From positions 267,780-331,779 of the forward strand of contig JAUIEK010000004.1 in assembly GCA_030428865.1 (NCBI GenBank): DNA of 64,000 bases. The letters run 5' to 3'. Shown here in pieces: positions 8,048 to 17,175 of the stretch. Both the position numbers and the translations under genes were made by a program. How positions within the stretch are numbered: position 1 is the first letter of the stretch; each line of letters opens with the position of its first letter. A model generated the notes under the pieces. The model saw nothing but the letters and a program-made list of their open reading frames with translations. It had not been told where the DNA came from and did no database searches. The DNA comes from Bacteroidia bacterium. Lineage in GTDB: Bacteria; Bacteroidota; Bacteroidia; Flavobacteriales; Flavobacteriaceae.

Positions 8048-9295
8048 ATGAAAGTAGTAAAGATTGCAACAGCAGGTAGCGTAGATGATGGAAAAAGTAC
8101 ACTTATTGGACGCCTTTTGTATGATACACATTCCTTAACCGAAGATAAATTACAAGCTATAGTAGAGAAAAGTCGTCAACGTGGATTCGATTATTTAGAT
8201 TTCTCTTTAGCAACAGACGGATTGATAGCAGAAAGAGAACAAGGAATTACCATTGACGTGGCACATATTTATTTTTCAACCTTAAATACAAGTTTCATTA
8301 TTGCAGATACACCAGGCCACATCGAATATACAAGAAACATGGTTACTGGAGCATCTACAGCTCAGGCATCCATTGTTTTAGTTGACGCAAGAAATGGCGT
8401 GGTAGAACAAACTTATCGTCACTTTTTCATTAATAATTTACTTCGAATCAAAAACGTGATAATTGCTGTTAACAAAATGGATTTGGTAGATTATTCTGAG
8501 GAAAAATTCAACCAAATCAAAGGAGAGATTGAATATCTAGCGTCTAAAAGTAATTTCCAAAATCAGAACATTACGTTCATTCCTTTATCAGCCCTTAAAG
8601 GAGATAATGTTGCTTCTAAATCTGAGAATATGCCTTGGTATCAAGGAGAAATATTACTTGACTATTTAGAAGATTTAAAACAAGAAGATGCTCAAGATCA
8701 ATCACAAGTTCGTTTTCCTATTCAGACAGTAGTTCGGCCTAAAACTGATGAGTTTCATGATTTCCGTGGATATTCAGGAAAGATTTATGGAGGTGATTTA
8801 GAAGTGGGTGATGAAGTCATGATATTGCCGTCTACAACCAAATCAAAAATTAAAGCGATTCATTTTTTCGATAAGCAATATCAAAAAGCAAAAAGAGGAA
8901 GTTCTGTTACCATTACTTTAGAAGATGATATTAATGTGAACCGAGGGGATATGATTGTAAAGGTCGCTGAATTGCCAAATATCACAAAAGAATTATCCGC
9001 ACGTATTTGTTGGATGGACAAAACTCCATTGCGGCTTGCATCGAGATATTATTTAAAACATGGCGTAAATGATGTACAAGCAAAAGTAATAGATTTAAAA
9101 TCGTTGATTCATACTGATTTTTCAGGTAAAGAAGAATATCCGTCAGCATTGCATTTAAACGAAATAGGAGAAGTTCAATTAAAACTAAGTAAACCTGTTT
9201 TCTACGATAGTTATGATAAGAATAAAGAAAATGGAGCCTTTATACTAATAGATTCTAAAACTAATAATACTGCTGGAGTAGGGTTTATCAAATAA
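8048..9295 (+). CDS. cysN: Sulfate adenylyltransferase subunit 1 (GTPase)
   Basis: 415 residues. Elongation-factor-like GTPase that drives APS synthesis by CysD. Visible G motifs: GSVDDGKST at 10-18, the switch I region with EREQGITIDVAH, DTPGH, NKMD, then beta-barrel domains ending VGFIK. The length corresponds to CysN alone; there is no C-terminal APS kinase domain as in CysNC fusions. It ends the operon, and the next element is the SAM riboswitch leader of metH. Confidence 0.97.
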   Translation: MKVVKIATAGSVDDGKSTLIGRLLYDTHSLTEDKLQAIVEKSRQRGFDYLDFSLATDGLIAEREQGITIDVAHIYFSTLNTSFIIADTPGHIEYTRNMVTGASTAQASIVLVDARNGVVEQTYRHFFINNLLRIKNVIIAVNKMDLVDYSEEKFNQIKGEIEYLASKSNFQNQNITFIPLSALKGDNVASKSENMPWYQGEILLDYLEDLKQEDAQDQSQVRFPIQTVVRPKTDEFHDFRGYSGKIYGGDLEVGDEVMILPSTTKSKIKAIHFFDKQYQKAKRGSSVTITLEDDINVNRGDMIVKVAELPNITKELSARICWMDKTPLRLASRYYLKHGVNDVQAKVIDLKSLIHTDFSGKEEYPSALHLNEIGEVQLKLSKPVFYDSYDKNKENGAFILIDSKTNNTAGVGFIK

Positions 9296-9376
9296 GTATT
9301 AAAATTACTCGTATAATTTTAAGAAAGTCGATTTTATTCCATAATTTTGTGCTCTAGAGTTCATTAATGTAGTATT
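9296..9376 (+). promoter_or_regulatory. Promoter region of the metH leader
   Basis: A TAATTTTG match to the Bacteroidetes -7 box is at 9342-9349, about 28 nt before the riboswitch P1 stem. No TTG is found at the expected -33 spacing. No separate cysN terminator could be recognised here. Confidence 0.4.
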
Positions 9377-9491
9377 GTTATCAAGAAAGGTGGAGGGATT
9401 AGACCCGAAGAAACCTTAGCAACCCTTTATTCTTTATTAAAGAAGGTGCTAAATTCTACTATAAAACTTTATCGTTTTATAGAGAGATAAC
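9377..9491 (+). ncRNA. SAM-I (S-box) riboswitch
   Basis: The leader of metH carries the S-box core. AAAGGTGGAGGGATTAGACCC is followed by GAAGAAACCTTAGCAACC and GAAGGTGCTAAATTC, matching the conserved SAM-I segments (AGAGGTGGAGGGAC, GAAACCNNGCAACC, AAGGTGCNAANTCC). P1 closes with GTTATC (9377-9382) against GATAAC (9486-9491). The element binds S-adenosylmethionine and normally lowers expression of methionine synthesis genes when SAM is high. That fits its place in front of the two metH genes and metF. Confidence 0.93.
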
Positions 9492-9543
9492 GGAAAGAAA
9501 TTTTCTTCTCTTTTCCTGATAACATCTTATTTAAATATCAGGA
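9492..9543 (+). promoter_or_regulatory. Expression platform hairpin abutting the metH start codon
   Basis: TCCTGATA (9514-9521) is perfectly complementary to TATCAGGA (9536-9543), giving an 8-bp stem with a 14-nt loop whose last base is directly next to the ATG at 9544. A competing purine/pyrimidine hairpin (GGAAAGAA at 9492-9499 with the TTCTC-TTTTCC segment at 9505-9516) shares three bases with it. A second GATAAC copy (9518-9523) could replace the P1 3' strand. The layout suggests translational control of metH by the riboswitch; the alternative folds are inferred by eye. Confidence 0.55.
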
Positions 9544-10557
9544 ATGTCAAACATACGTCAAGAAATACAAAAACGAATTTTGGTACTAGATGGAGCCATG
9601 GGCACCATGCTTCAGCAATATAGTTTTACCGAAGAAGATTTTCGTGGAGAACGGTTTAAAAATCACTCATCTCCATTAAAAGGCAATAACGATCTTCTTT
9701 CAATAACTCAACCCGAAGCTGTAAAAGAAGTACATCGTAAATATTTTGAAGCAGGAGCAGATATTGTAGAAACCAATACTTTCTCAGGAACCACTATTGC
9801 GATGGCTGATTATCAAATGGAAGATTTGGTGTACGAGTTAAACTATGAATCTGCAAAGATTGCCAGAGAAGTCGCTGACGAAATCACGGCAAAAGAACCA
9901 CATAAACCTCGATTTGTGGCTGGATCTATTGGGCCTACAAACCGAACAGCTAGTATGTCACCAGATGTAAACGATCCTGGATATCGAGCAGTTACATTTG
10001 ATGAATTAAGAGTTGCTTATAAACAGCAGGCAGAGGCTTTATTAGATGGTGGAGCCGATATATTATTAGTAGAAACTGTTTTTGATACCTTAAATGCCAA
10101 GGCTGCTTTATTTGCTATTGAAGAGGTAAAAGAAGATAGAAATATTGAAGTGCCTGTAATGGTTTCAGGAACCATTACAGATGCCTCAGGAAGAACCTTG
10201 TCTGGGCAAACGGCAGAAGCTTTTTTAATCTCTGTATCGCATATTCCATTACTAAGCGTTGGGTTTAATTGTGCCTTAGGAGCTAATTTACTACAACCAC
10301 ATTTAGAAGCTATTGCGCCAAGAACACAATTTGCTGTTTCAGCACACCCTAACGCAGGATTACCAAACGCTTTTGGAGAATATGATGAAACCCCAGAAGA
10401 AATGGCAGCGCAAATTGAAGAATATCTAAAAAAAGATTTAATTAATATTATTGGAGGTTGTTGCGGAACGACTCCAGATCATATATCAGCAATTGCTAAA
10501 GTAGCAGCCAAATATCAACCTAGAAATTTGGCTGCTACTGTTTTAAAAAATGAATAA
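9544..10557 (+). CDS. metH: Methionine synthase, homocysteine-binding module (split MetH, part 1)
   Basis: 337 residues, corresponding to only the homocysteine S-methyltransferase barrel of cobalamin-dependent MetH. The N-terminal [11 protein letters not shown] motif and the three zinc-ligand cysteines Cys243 (GFNCALG) and Cys306-Cys307 ([10 protein letters not shown]) are present. Folate, cobalamin and reactivation domains are on the next gene, which overlaps by 8 nt. The two proteins must work together in trans to methylate homocysteine. It is controlled by the SAM-I leader directly upstream. The two-gene form is known among Bacteroidetes, so this is not a frameshift artefact: both genes have proper ends and starts. 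Confidence 0.95.
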   Translation: MSNIRQEIQKRILVLDGAMGTMLQQYSFTEEDFRGERFKNHSSPLKGNNDLLSITQPEAVKEVHRKYFEAGADIVETNTFSGTTIAMADYQMEDLVYELNYESAKIAREVADEITAKEPHKPRFVAGSIGPTNRTASMSPDVNDPGYRAVTFDELRVAYKQQAEALLDGGADILLVETVFDTLNAKAALFAIEEVKEDRNIEVPVMVSGTITDASGRTLSGQTAEAFLISVSHIPLLSVGFNCALGANLLQPHLEAIAPRTQFAVSAHPNAGLPNAFGEYDETPEEMAAQIEEYLKKDLINIIGGCCGTTPDHISAIAKVAAKYQPRNLAATVLKNE

Positions 10558-13228
10558 AGTAGAGAAGAAATATATGAAGTTGTCTGGTTTAGAACCTTTA
10601 ATTATTACTCCAGAAAGTAATTTTATCAATGTAGGAGAGCGTACTAATGTTGCGGGTTCTAGAAAATTTTTACGTCTGATTAAAGAAGAAAAATTTGACG
10701 AAGCGTTAGATGTAGCAAGGCATCAAGTAGATGGTGGGGCGCAGATTTTAGATGTAAATATGGACGATGGTTTGATTGATGGAAAGCAAGCCATGATCCG
10801 CTTTCTAAACTTAATTGCAGCTGAACCTGATATTTGCAAAATTCCTATGATGATTGATAGTTCTAAATGGGAAATTATCGAAGCAGGATTACGGGTTGTG
10901 CAAGGAAAATGTGTGGTGAATTCCATTTCATTAAAAGAAGGAGAAGAAAAATTTATCTGGGAAGCTACTCAAGTCAAACGATATGGAGCCGCGGTAATTA
11001 TCATGGCTTTTGATGAGGTTGGGCAAGCAGATAACTACGAACGTCGAATCGAAATTGCTAAGCGATCTTATGATCTTTTGGTTAATAAAGTAAACTTTCC
11101 TCCAGAGGATATTATTTTCGACCTCAATATTTTTCCAGTTGCTACCGGAATGGAAGAGCACCGTAAAAATGCCATTGATTTTATTGAAGCTACTCGATGG
11201 GTACGAAAAAATCTTCCACATGTAAGTGTAAGCGGAGGAGTGAGTAACGTGTCTTTTTCTTTTAGAGGGAACAATGTGGTTCGTGAAGCCATGCATTCGG
11301 TATTCTTATACCATGCAATTCAAGCAGGAATGAATATTGGAATTGTAAATCCAACCATGTTAGAAGTGTATGATGACATTCCTAAAGATTTGTTAGAATA
11401 TGTAGAAGATGTAATTCTTGATAGAAGAGATGATGCTACGGAACGATTGTTAGATTTTGCCGAAACGGTAAAAGGTAAAAAGAAAGAAGATGATGCAACA
11501 GTTTTGGAGTGGAGAAACCTTTTTTTACAAGAAAGAATCACACATTCTTTAGTAAAAGGAATTGATTCATTTATTGAAGAAGATGCAGAAGAAGCAAGAC
11601 AAAGTGTTGATAAACCCTTACAAGTGATTGAAGGTTATTTAATGACAGGAATGAATGTAGTAGGCGATTTATTTGGAAGCGGAAAAATGTTTTTACCGCA
11701 AGTGGTGAAATCGGCTCGAGTTATGAAAAAAGCAGTTGCTTATTTAAATCCGTTTATCGAAGCCGAAAAAGGTGAAGAGCAGAAAGTTCTTGGAAAAATT
11801 TTAATGGCAACTGTAAAGGGTGATGTACATGATATTGGAAAGAATATTGTTTCTGTAGTTCTTGGCTGTAATAATTATGAGATTGTAGATTTAGGTGTGA
11901 TGGTTCCGCCAGAAAAAATCATAGAAACTGCTAAAAAAGAAAATGTAGATGCTATTGGTTTGAGTGGTTTGATTACCCCATCTCTAGATGAAATGGTGTA
12001 TTTAGCTAAGGAAATGGAGCGAGAGAATTTTAATGTTCCGTTACTTATTGGTGGTGCAACCACTTCAAAAGCTCATACGGCTGTTAAGATTGATACGCAG
12101 TATAAAAACGCTGTGGTTCATGTAAATGATGCTTCTAGGGCAGTAACCGTAGTTGGTGATTTATTAAATGATAAAACCAAAAACGAATACGTTGTAGCAC
12201 TCAAAAAAAATTATGAAGAGTTTCGGGAGAAGTTCTTAAAAAGAGGAAAAGCTAAAGCTTATATCTCTCTTAAAGAAGCTAGAAAACGAAAATTTCAAAT
12301 TGATTGGGATGCTAGTAAAATTACTAAACCCAACGAATTAGGAGTTCAGGTTTTAGAACAGTTGAGTTTAAAAGAATTGATCCCTTATATCGATTGGAGT
12401 CCATTTTTTAGAAGTTGGGATTTACATGGAAAGTTTCCTAATATTTTAATTGATGAAATTGTAGGAGAACAAGCATCAAGTTTATATAAAGATGCACAAG
12501 AAATGCTGAGTGAGATTGTTGCTAAAAAATTACTGAAACCCAAAGCTGTTTTCGGATTGTTTGAGGCAAACACTGTTAATGATGATGATATTTCTGTAAA
12601 GAAAAAAGGAAAAGAAGTTGCTGTTTTTAGAACCTTACGCCAACAATTGAAAAAGCGAGATGGTAAACCTAGTTTTGCGCTTTCAGATTTTATTGCTCCA
12701 CAAGAAACTGATAAGCAAGATTATATAGGAGCTTTCTGCACCACAATTTTTGGTGCTGACGAGTTGGCAAACCAATACAAAGAACAACAAGACGATTATA
12801 ATGCAATTATGGCTCAAGCCATTGCAGACCGTTTTGCAGAAGCTTTTGCAGAATATCTGCATTATAGAATTCGAACCAAACATTGGGGATATGCTGCCTC
12901 AGAGAATTTGACTAATGAAGAACTGATAAAAGAAGATTACACAGGAATTCGTCCTGCCCCAGGATATCCTGCTTGTCCAGATCATTTAGAAAAAGAAACT
13001 ATTTGGGAGCTTTTACAAGTAGAAGAACAAATCGGAGTAAAGCTAACAGAAAGTTTAGCTATGTGGCCTGCAGCATCAGTTTCAGGATATTATTTTGCAA
13101 ATGAAGAAGCTAAATATTTCGGCCTTGGAAAAATTACTGATGATCAAGTAAGAGATTTTGCTAATAGAAAAGAAATTAAGTTAGAAAAAGCAAGAAAGTG
13201 GTTGCATCCATCAATTGCAGATAATTAA
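10550..13228 (+). CDS. metH: Methionine synthase, folate/cobalamin/activation modules (split MetH, part 2)
   Basis: 892 residues. Domains in order: pterin-binding methyltetrahydrofolate domain ([41 protein letters not shown]), cobalamin cap helices around 340-420, Rossmann B12 domain with the base-off ligand motif DVHDIGKN (Asp425, His427), and the SAM-dependent activation domain with [12 protein letters not shown] starting at Arg801. It transfers the methyl group of 5-methyl-THF via methylcobalamin to homocysteine bound by the part 1 protein. The ATG overlaps the end of part 1 by 8 nt, implying translational coupling. metF follows after 5 nt. Confidence 0.96.
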   Translation: MNKVEKKYMKLSGLEPLIITPESNFINVGERTNVAGSRKFLRLIKEEKFDEALDVARHQVDGGAQILDVNMDDGLIDGKQAMIRFLNLIAAEPDICKIPMMIDSSKWEIIEAGLRVVQGKCVVNSISLKEGEEKFIWEATQVKRYGAAVIIMAFDEVGQADNYERRIEIAKRSYDLLVNKVNFPPEDIIFDLNIFPVATGMEEHRKNAIDFIEATRWVRKNLPHVSVSGGVSNVSFSFRGNNVVREAMHSVFLYHAIQAGMNIGIVNPTMLEVYDDIPKDLLEYVEDVILDRRDDATERLLDFAETVKGKKKEDDATVLEWRNLFLQERITHSLVKGIDSFIEEDAEEARQSVDKPLQVIEGYLMTGMNVVGDLFGSGKMFLPQVVKSARVMKKAVAYLNPFIEAEKGEEQKVLGKILMATVKGDVHDIGKNIVSVVLGCNNYEIVDLGVMVPPEKIIETAKKENVDAIGLSGLITPSLDEMVYLAKEMERENFNVPLLIGGATTSKAHTAVKIDTQYKNAVVHVNDASRAVTVVGDLLNDKTKNEYVVALKKNYEEFREKFLKRGKAKAYISLKEARKRKFQIDWDASKITKPNELGVQVLEQLSLKELIPYIDWSPFFRSWDLHGKFPNILIDEIVGEQASSLYKDAQEMLSEIVAKKLLKPKAVFGLFEANTVNDDDISVKKKGKEVAVFRTLRQQLKKRDGKPSFALSDFIAPQETDKQDYIGAFCTTIFGADELANQYKEQQDDYNAIMAQAIADRFAEAFAEYLHYRIRTKHWGYAASENLTNEELIKEDYTGIRPAPGYPACPDHLEKETIWELLQVEEQIGVKLTESLAMWPAASVSGYYFANEEAKYFGLGKITDDQVRDFANRKEIKLEKARKWLHPSIADN

Positions 13229-13233
13229 GACAA

Positions 13234-14190
13234 ATGAAAGTTACAGATCATATACAACAAGCTAAAGGAAAAACACTTTTTTCTTTTGAAATATTACCAC
13301 CTTTAAAAGGGCAAGACATTCAATCTATTTTTGATAATATAGATCCTTTAATGGAGTTTAATCCACCATTTGTAGATGTTACGTATCATAGAGAAGAATA
13401 TGTTTATAAAGAGCTTGATAACGGATTACTAAAAAAGCAAGTAGTTAAAAAAAGACCAGGAACAGTAGGCATTTGTGCTGCAATTCAGAATAAATATCAA
13501 GTAGATGCAATTCCGCATATTTTGTGTGGTGGTTTTACCAAAGAGGATACAGAAAACTTTTTAATTGACTTGGATTTTTTAGGAATAAAAAATGTAATGG
13601 CTTTACGAGGAGATGCTGTAAAAAGCGAAACCTATTTTAGACCTGAAAGAGAAGGGAATAAGTATGCAGGAGAACTTGTTAGTCAAATTCAACAGCTAAA
13701 TCAAGGGAACTATTTAGATGATGAATTGTTAAATAATGCTAAAACAAGTTTCTGTATTGGAGTAGCAGGGTATCCAGAAAAACACATGGAAGCACCTAGC
13801 TTAGACTCTGATGTTTATTTCTTAAAACAAAAAATAAAGAACGGAGCTAATTACATAGTAACTCAAATGTTTTTTGATAATAGTAAGTTTTTTGCATTTG
13901 TAGAAAAATGTAGATCAGAAGGAATTACCGTTCCAATAATACCAGGTTTAAAACCCATTGCAACTAAAAAACAGTTAAATGTAATTCCGCATCGTTTTCA
14001 TGTTGATTTACCAGACGATTTAATTAAAGAGATAATCAAATGTGATAACAATAAGCAAGTAAGAGAAGTAGGAGTGGAGTGGTGTATTAATCAAAGTAAA
14101 GAACTGATTAAAAAGAATGTTCCTATTTTACATTACTATTCAATGGGGAAATCAGATAACATAAAATCAATTGCAGCACAAGTTTTTTAA
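13234..14190 (+). CDS. metF: 5,10-methylenetetrahydrofolate reductase
   Basis: 318 residues, the normal length of bacterial MetF, an FAD enzyme making 5-methyl-THF for MetH. Motifs: FSFEILPPLKGQ (catalytic Glu region), FVDVTYH, HILCGGFTKEDTENFLIDLDFLGIKNVMALRGD, GVAGYPEKH, and ADYIVTQMFFDN-like NYIVTQMFFDN followed by PIIPGLKPI. It begins 5 nt after the second metH gene and ends the SAM-riboswitch transcript as far as can be seen. No strong terminator was recognised immediately after it. Confidence 0.96.
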   Translation: MKVTDHIQQAKGKTLFSFEILPPLKGQDIQSIFDNIDPLMEFNPPFVDVTYHREEYVYKELDNGLLKKQVVKKRPGTVGICAAIQNKYQVDAIPHILCGGFTKEDTENFLIDLDFLGIKNVMALRGDAVKSETYFRPEREGNKYAGELVSQIQQLNQGNYLDDELLNNAKTSFCIGVAGYPEKHMEAPSLDSDVYFLKQKIKNGANYIVTQMFFDNSKFFAFVEKCRSEGITVPIIPGLKPIATKKQLNVIPHRFHVDLPDDLIKEIIKCDNNKQVREVGVEWCINQSKELIKKNVPILHYYSMGKSDNIKSIAAQVF

Positions 14191-14303
14191 CACATAGAAA
14201 GCTTTGATGTATGTATAGCAAAAACTAATTTGTGATCTCTTTTAAGGGGGAAATATTTAGTTACATTTGTAACAGAAATTTAAATTAAAAGTATACATAT
14301 ATC

Positions 14304-14621
14304 ATGGCATTAGAAATTACAGACGCAACTTTTGATGAGGTTGTATTAAAATCGGATAAACCAGTTTTAGTTGACTTTTGGGCTGCTTGGTGTGGGCCTT
14401 GTCGTATGGTAGGACCAATCATTGAAGAAATCAGTAATGATTATGAAGGTAAAGCTGTTGTAGGAAAAGTAGATGTAGATGCAAATCAAGAATTTGCAGC
14501 CAAGTATGGCGTTAGAAATATACCAACTGTTTTATTGTTTAAAAACGGAGAAGTAATAGATAAGCAAGTAGGTGTAGCTCCTAAAGATGTTTACACAGGC
14601 AAAATAGATGCAGCTTTGTAA
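14304..14621 (+). CDS. trxA: Thioredoxin
   Basis: 105-residue classical cytosolic thioredoxin with active site WCGPC (Cys30, Cys33), preceded by VLVDFWAA and followed by the cis-proline motif RNIPTVLLFKNG. It reduces protein disulfides and is the electron donor expected for CysH and other reductases. A TACATTTG box at 14262-14269 resembles the -7 element. A clear intrinsic terminator follows 24 nt after the stop. Confidence 0.97.
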   Translation: MALEITDATFDEVVLKSDKPVLVDFWAAWCGPCRMVGPIIEEISNDYEGKAVVGKVDVDANQEFAAKYGVRNIPTVLLFKNGEVIDKQVGVAPKDVYTGKIDAAL

Positions 14622-14644
14622 AAACATTAAATAAAAAAATACAG

Positions 14645-14677
14645 AAAAAGGCTTGAGTTTACTCAGGCCTTTTTTAT
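14645..14677 (+). terminator. Rho-independent terminator after trxA
   Basis: The stem AAAAAGGCTTGAG (14645-14657) pairs with CTCAGGCCTTTTT (14662-14674) with one G-U, has a 4-nt loop, and is followed by a T run. Confidence 0.88.
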
Positions 14678-14688
14678 TTTAGTAAAGC

Positions 14689-15609
14689 GTGGATTTATCT
14701 CAAATTAACATCTCAGAAATAAAAAACCTCGAACTACTTGCAAAGCAGGTTGTAGAAGGTTTTATAACAGGAATGCATAAAAGTCCTTTTCACGGGTTTT
14801 CTGTGGAATTTTCTGAGCATAAACTGTATAATAAAGGAGAAAGCACAAGGCATATTGATTGGAAATTATTTGCTAGAACAGAGAAACTATACACGAAAAA
14901 ATACGAAGAGGAAACTAATTTACGATGTCACATTATTATTGATAATTCAGCATCAATGCATTACCCTGAAAACAATAATGAATCATTTAATCAGCTAAAT
15001 AAAATAGGGTTTTCTGCTATATCAGCAGCCTGTTTATTGGAGGTTTTAAAAAAACAACGAGATGCAGTAGGGTTGAGTATTTACTCGGATACGTATGAAT
15101 ATTACGCGCCAGAAAAAGGAAGTGATCGACATCGAAAAATGATTCTAAATCAGCTACAACAATTATTAAAATCTAAAAATTCGAATCAAACAGATACCTA
15201 TCAATTTTTACATAAAATTGCAGAAAAAATACACAGGCGTTCTTTAATTTTTTTATTCACAGATTTATTTCAAACGGATAAAAAGGAGGAAGAGCTATTT
15301 AAGGCGTTAAGGCATTTAAAATATAATAAGCACGAAGTAGTGCTTTTTCATACATATGATGCAGCTACTGAACTCAATTTAGAATTTGATAATGCTCCTA
15401 AAAAATTTATTGATGTAGAAACAGGAGAAACGATTAATTTATATCCTGATGCGATTAAGAATCAGTACAAAAAACTTGTTTCAGACTATTTTTACAAAAT
15501 AAAGCTGAGGTGTTTGCAGTATCAAATAGATTATGTTCCTGTAGATATTAGAACAGAGCTACAGCAAGTGCTTACAGCCTATTTTTTAAGAAGGCAAAAA
15601 ATGCTATAA
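14689..15609 (+). CDS. DUF58 domain protein (VWA-like)
   Basis: 306 residues with the DUF58 core RHIDWKLFART (54-64), followed by a von Willebrand A-like fold carrying IIIDNSASM (82-90) and LIFLFTDLF. DUF58 proteins are usually encoded next to MoxR AAA ATPases and are thought to act in chaperone or maturation assemblies. No moxR gene is adjacent here. The start used is GTG at 14689, right after the trxA terminator, since MDLSQINISEIKNLELLAKQVVEGF matches the usual N-terminus of the family. The specific target is unknown. Confidence 0.82.
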   Translation: MDLSQINISEIKNLELLAKQVVEGFITGMHKSPFHGFSVEFSEHKLYNKGESTRHIDWKLFARTEKLYTKKYEEETNLRCHIIIDNSASMHYPENNNESFNQLNKIGFSAISAACLLEVLKKQRDAVGLSIYSDTYEYYAPEKGSDRHRKMILNQLQQLLKSKNSNQTDTYQFLHKIAEKIHRRSLIFLFTDLFQTDKKEEELFKALRHLKYNKHEVVLFHTYDAATELNLEFDNAPKKFIDVETGETINLYPDAIKNQYKKLVSDYFYKIKLRCLQYQIDYVPVDIRTELQQVLTAYFLRRQKML

Positions 15610-15623
15610 AAAAGTGTATTTCT

Positions 15624-15654
15624 TTTGCAAAAAAGAAAAACTGACTTATATTTG
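15624..15654 (+). promoter_or_regulatory. Bacteroidetes-type promoter of tRNA-Asp
   Basis: TTTG at 15624-15627 and TATATTTG at 15647-15654 are separated by exactly 19 nt, a full match to the Bacteroidetes -33/-7 consensus. The tRNA begins 18 nt downstream. Confidence 0.8.
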
Positions 15655-15672
15655 CATCCGCATTTATGCAAC

Positions 15673-15746
15673 GGTTTGGTAGTTCAGCTGGTTAGAATAC
15701 ATGCCTGTCACGCATGGGGTCGCGGGTTCGAGTCCCGTCCAGACCG
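15673..15746 (+). tRNA. tRNA-Asp (GTC anticodon)
   Basis: Complete cloverleaf: acceptor GGTTTGG (15673-15679) pairs with CCAGACC (15739-15745), discriminator G at 15746, D arm AGTTCAGCTGGTTAGA, anticodon loop CCTGTCACG with GTC, T arm GGGTTCGAGTCCC. No CCA is encoded. Its 3' end is the integration site of the genomic island: the last 18 bases of the acceptor/T-arm sequence recur at 38807-38824. Confidence 0.97.
15728..15745 (+). repeat. Left attachment core (attL) in the tRNA-Asp 3' end
   Basis: TCGAGTCCCGTCCAGACC is identical to 38807-38824. Similarity continues past two mismatches into TTAAAGA on both sides. The left copy is part of the intact tRNA. Confidence 0.9.
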
Positions 15747-15750
15747 CTTA

Positions 15751-15782
15751 AAGAGAAGTTAGAAATAGCTTCTCTTTTTTTA
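15751..15782 (+). terminator. Terminator downstream of tRNA-Asp, supplied by the island
   Basis: AAGAGAAGTTA (15751-15761) pairs with TAGCTTCTCTT (15766-15776) across a GAAA tetraloop, followed by a T run. It lies inside the island end, so the tRNA now uses the island's terminator. A second hairpin (38833-38873) sits in the same relative place after the right core. Confidence 0.85.
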
Positions 15783-15846
15783 TGCAGTAAAATCAAGGGG
15801 TTAGGTTTTTCTTCATTTTGTTTCCACTTCACAAATAGGATAAAAA

Positions 15847-15888
15847 AGGTATCCTATTAGGTATCCCAAAATTTTTTCTAGGTATCCC
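15847..15888 (+). repeat. Three direct repeats AGGTATCC, candidate integrase arm sites
   Basis: Copies start at 15847, 15859 and 15880 (the last two extend to AGGTATCCC), between the attachment core and the integrase start. A related AGGTATAC is at 38744-38751 near the right end. Short directly repeated arm sites beside attP are typical of tyrosine integrases; the assignment is inference. Confidence 0.5.
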
Positions 15889-15905
15889 ACTTTCAAAACA
15901 ACACC

Positions 15906-17120
15906 ATGAACACTAAAAAGATAAACATATTGTTTTTGCTAGAGAAAGCAAAAATGAATAAGCAAGGTACTTGTCCTGTCAAATGTAGACTTACATATTT
16001 AGGAAAGAGAAAACCTTTTTCAACAGGGTTATTTATTAATCCAGATTATTGGAACAGTAAGAAACAGAAAGCTTCTCCATCTAACAAGGAAAGTGAATAT
16101 TTAAACACACAATTAAGCCTGATTAAACAAGAAATTAATCAGGTTTTTTTATTGCTACAAGTAAACAATGAAAATTTTGATGTAGAAGATATTTACCTAC
16201 AGTACAAAGGTGAAAGCATTAAAGCTAATAAGACACTCCTTGAAGTATTTGATATACACAATGAGAGAGTGCAGAAGTTACTAGGAATTGAATATGCTAA
16301 ATCTACTTATGACAAGTTTATAGAATGCAGAAAGTTGATAACTAGATTCATAAAATTCCAATATAAAAAAGGAGATTTTTTGCTAGATAAATTAACTCTA
16401 AAGTTTCTAAAGGATTTAGATTATTATTTGAAAGTTGAGGTTGGACAGCAACAAAGTACTATTAATAAACACATACAAAGAGTTAGGAAAATAACCAATT
16501 TAGCAATAGCAGAAGGATATTTAGATAGAAACCCTTTTATGCTCTATAAACCTAAAAGACATAATAAGAGAGTTGTTTATTTGGATGAAAAAGAATTGAA
16601 AGATTTAGAATCACATTCTTTTGCACAAAATAGACTTAAAGAGGTTAGAGATATGTTTGTATTCTGTTGTTACACAGGATTAGCCTATGCAGAGATGTGT
16701 AACTTATCAGAAGAACATATCATAAAAGGATTTGATGGGAACTTATGGATTGATATGTATAGGAAGAAAACCAACTCAAAAGTAACAGTTCCATTACTTC
16801 CAAAGGCTCTTGAAATTTTAAATTCATTTAAACTGGCAGATACTAATAGGAATAAGATATTTCCAGAAATTTCCAATCAAAAGGTTAACTCATTCTTAAA
16901 AGAAATAGCTCAAGTAGTAGGAATAGAAAAGAGGTTAACTCACCATATTGCTAGAAAAACTTTTGCCACTACAATACTATTGTATAATGATGTGCCTATG
17001 GAAATAGTATCTAAACTACTAGGACATTCAAAAATGAGTATCACCCAAGAAAGCTATGGTAAAATAGTCCAGAAAAAAGTGAGTGAGCATATCTCTATAT
17101 TAGGCAAGAAATTGAAATAA
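15906..17120 (+). CDS. Tyrosine recombinase / integrase (Bacteroidetes type)
   Basis: 404 residues. An N-terminal arm-binding domain (INILFLLEKAKMNKQGTCPVKCRLTYLGKRKPFSTG) is followed by a SAM-like core-binding domain (about 100-210) and the catalytic domain. Catalytic signatures: HHIARKTFATT (H-x-x-R), LGHSKMSITQESYGKI with the nucleophile Tyr384. The first catalytic Arg is not at its usual place: the motif reads CYTGLAYAEM, as in IntDOT-like enzymes of Bacteroidetes, which also lack it there. The gene starts 160 nt inside the island next to tRNA-Asp, consistent with catalysing integration and excision at the tRNA core. Confidence 0.93.
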   Translation: MNTKKINILFLLEKAKMNKQGTCPVKCRLTYLGKRKPFSTGLFINPDYWNSKKQKASPSNKESEYLNTQLSLIKQEINQVFLLLQVNNENFDVEDIYLQYKGESIKANKTLLEVFDIHNERVQKLLGIEYAKSTYDKFIECRKLITRFIKFQYKKGDFLLDKLTLKFLKDLDYYLKVEVGQQQSTINKHIQRVRKITNLAIAEGYLDRNPFMLYKPKRHNKRVVYLDEKELKDLESHSFAQNRLKEVRDMFVFCCYTGLAYAEMCNLSEEHIIKGFDGNLWIDMYRKKTNSKVTVPLLPKALEILNSFKLADTNRNKIFPEISNQKVNSFLKEIAQVVGIEKRLTHHIARKTFATTILLYNDVPMEIVSKLLGHSKMSITQESYGKIVQKKVSEHISILGKKLK

Positions 17121-17175
17121 AGCAGAACGAATTAACTGTGTTGTAATATATTTATGGCACAGTTAATCTTTATGT

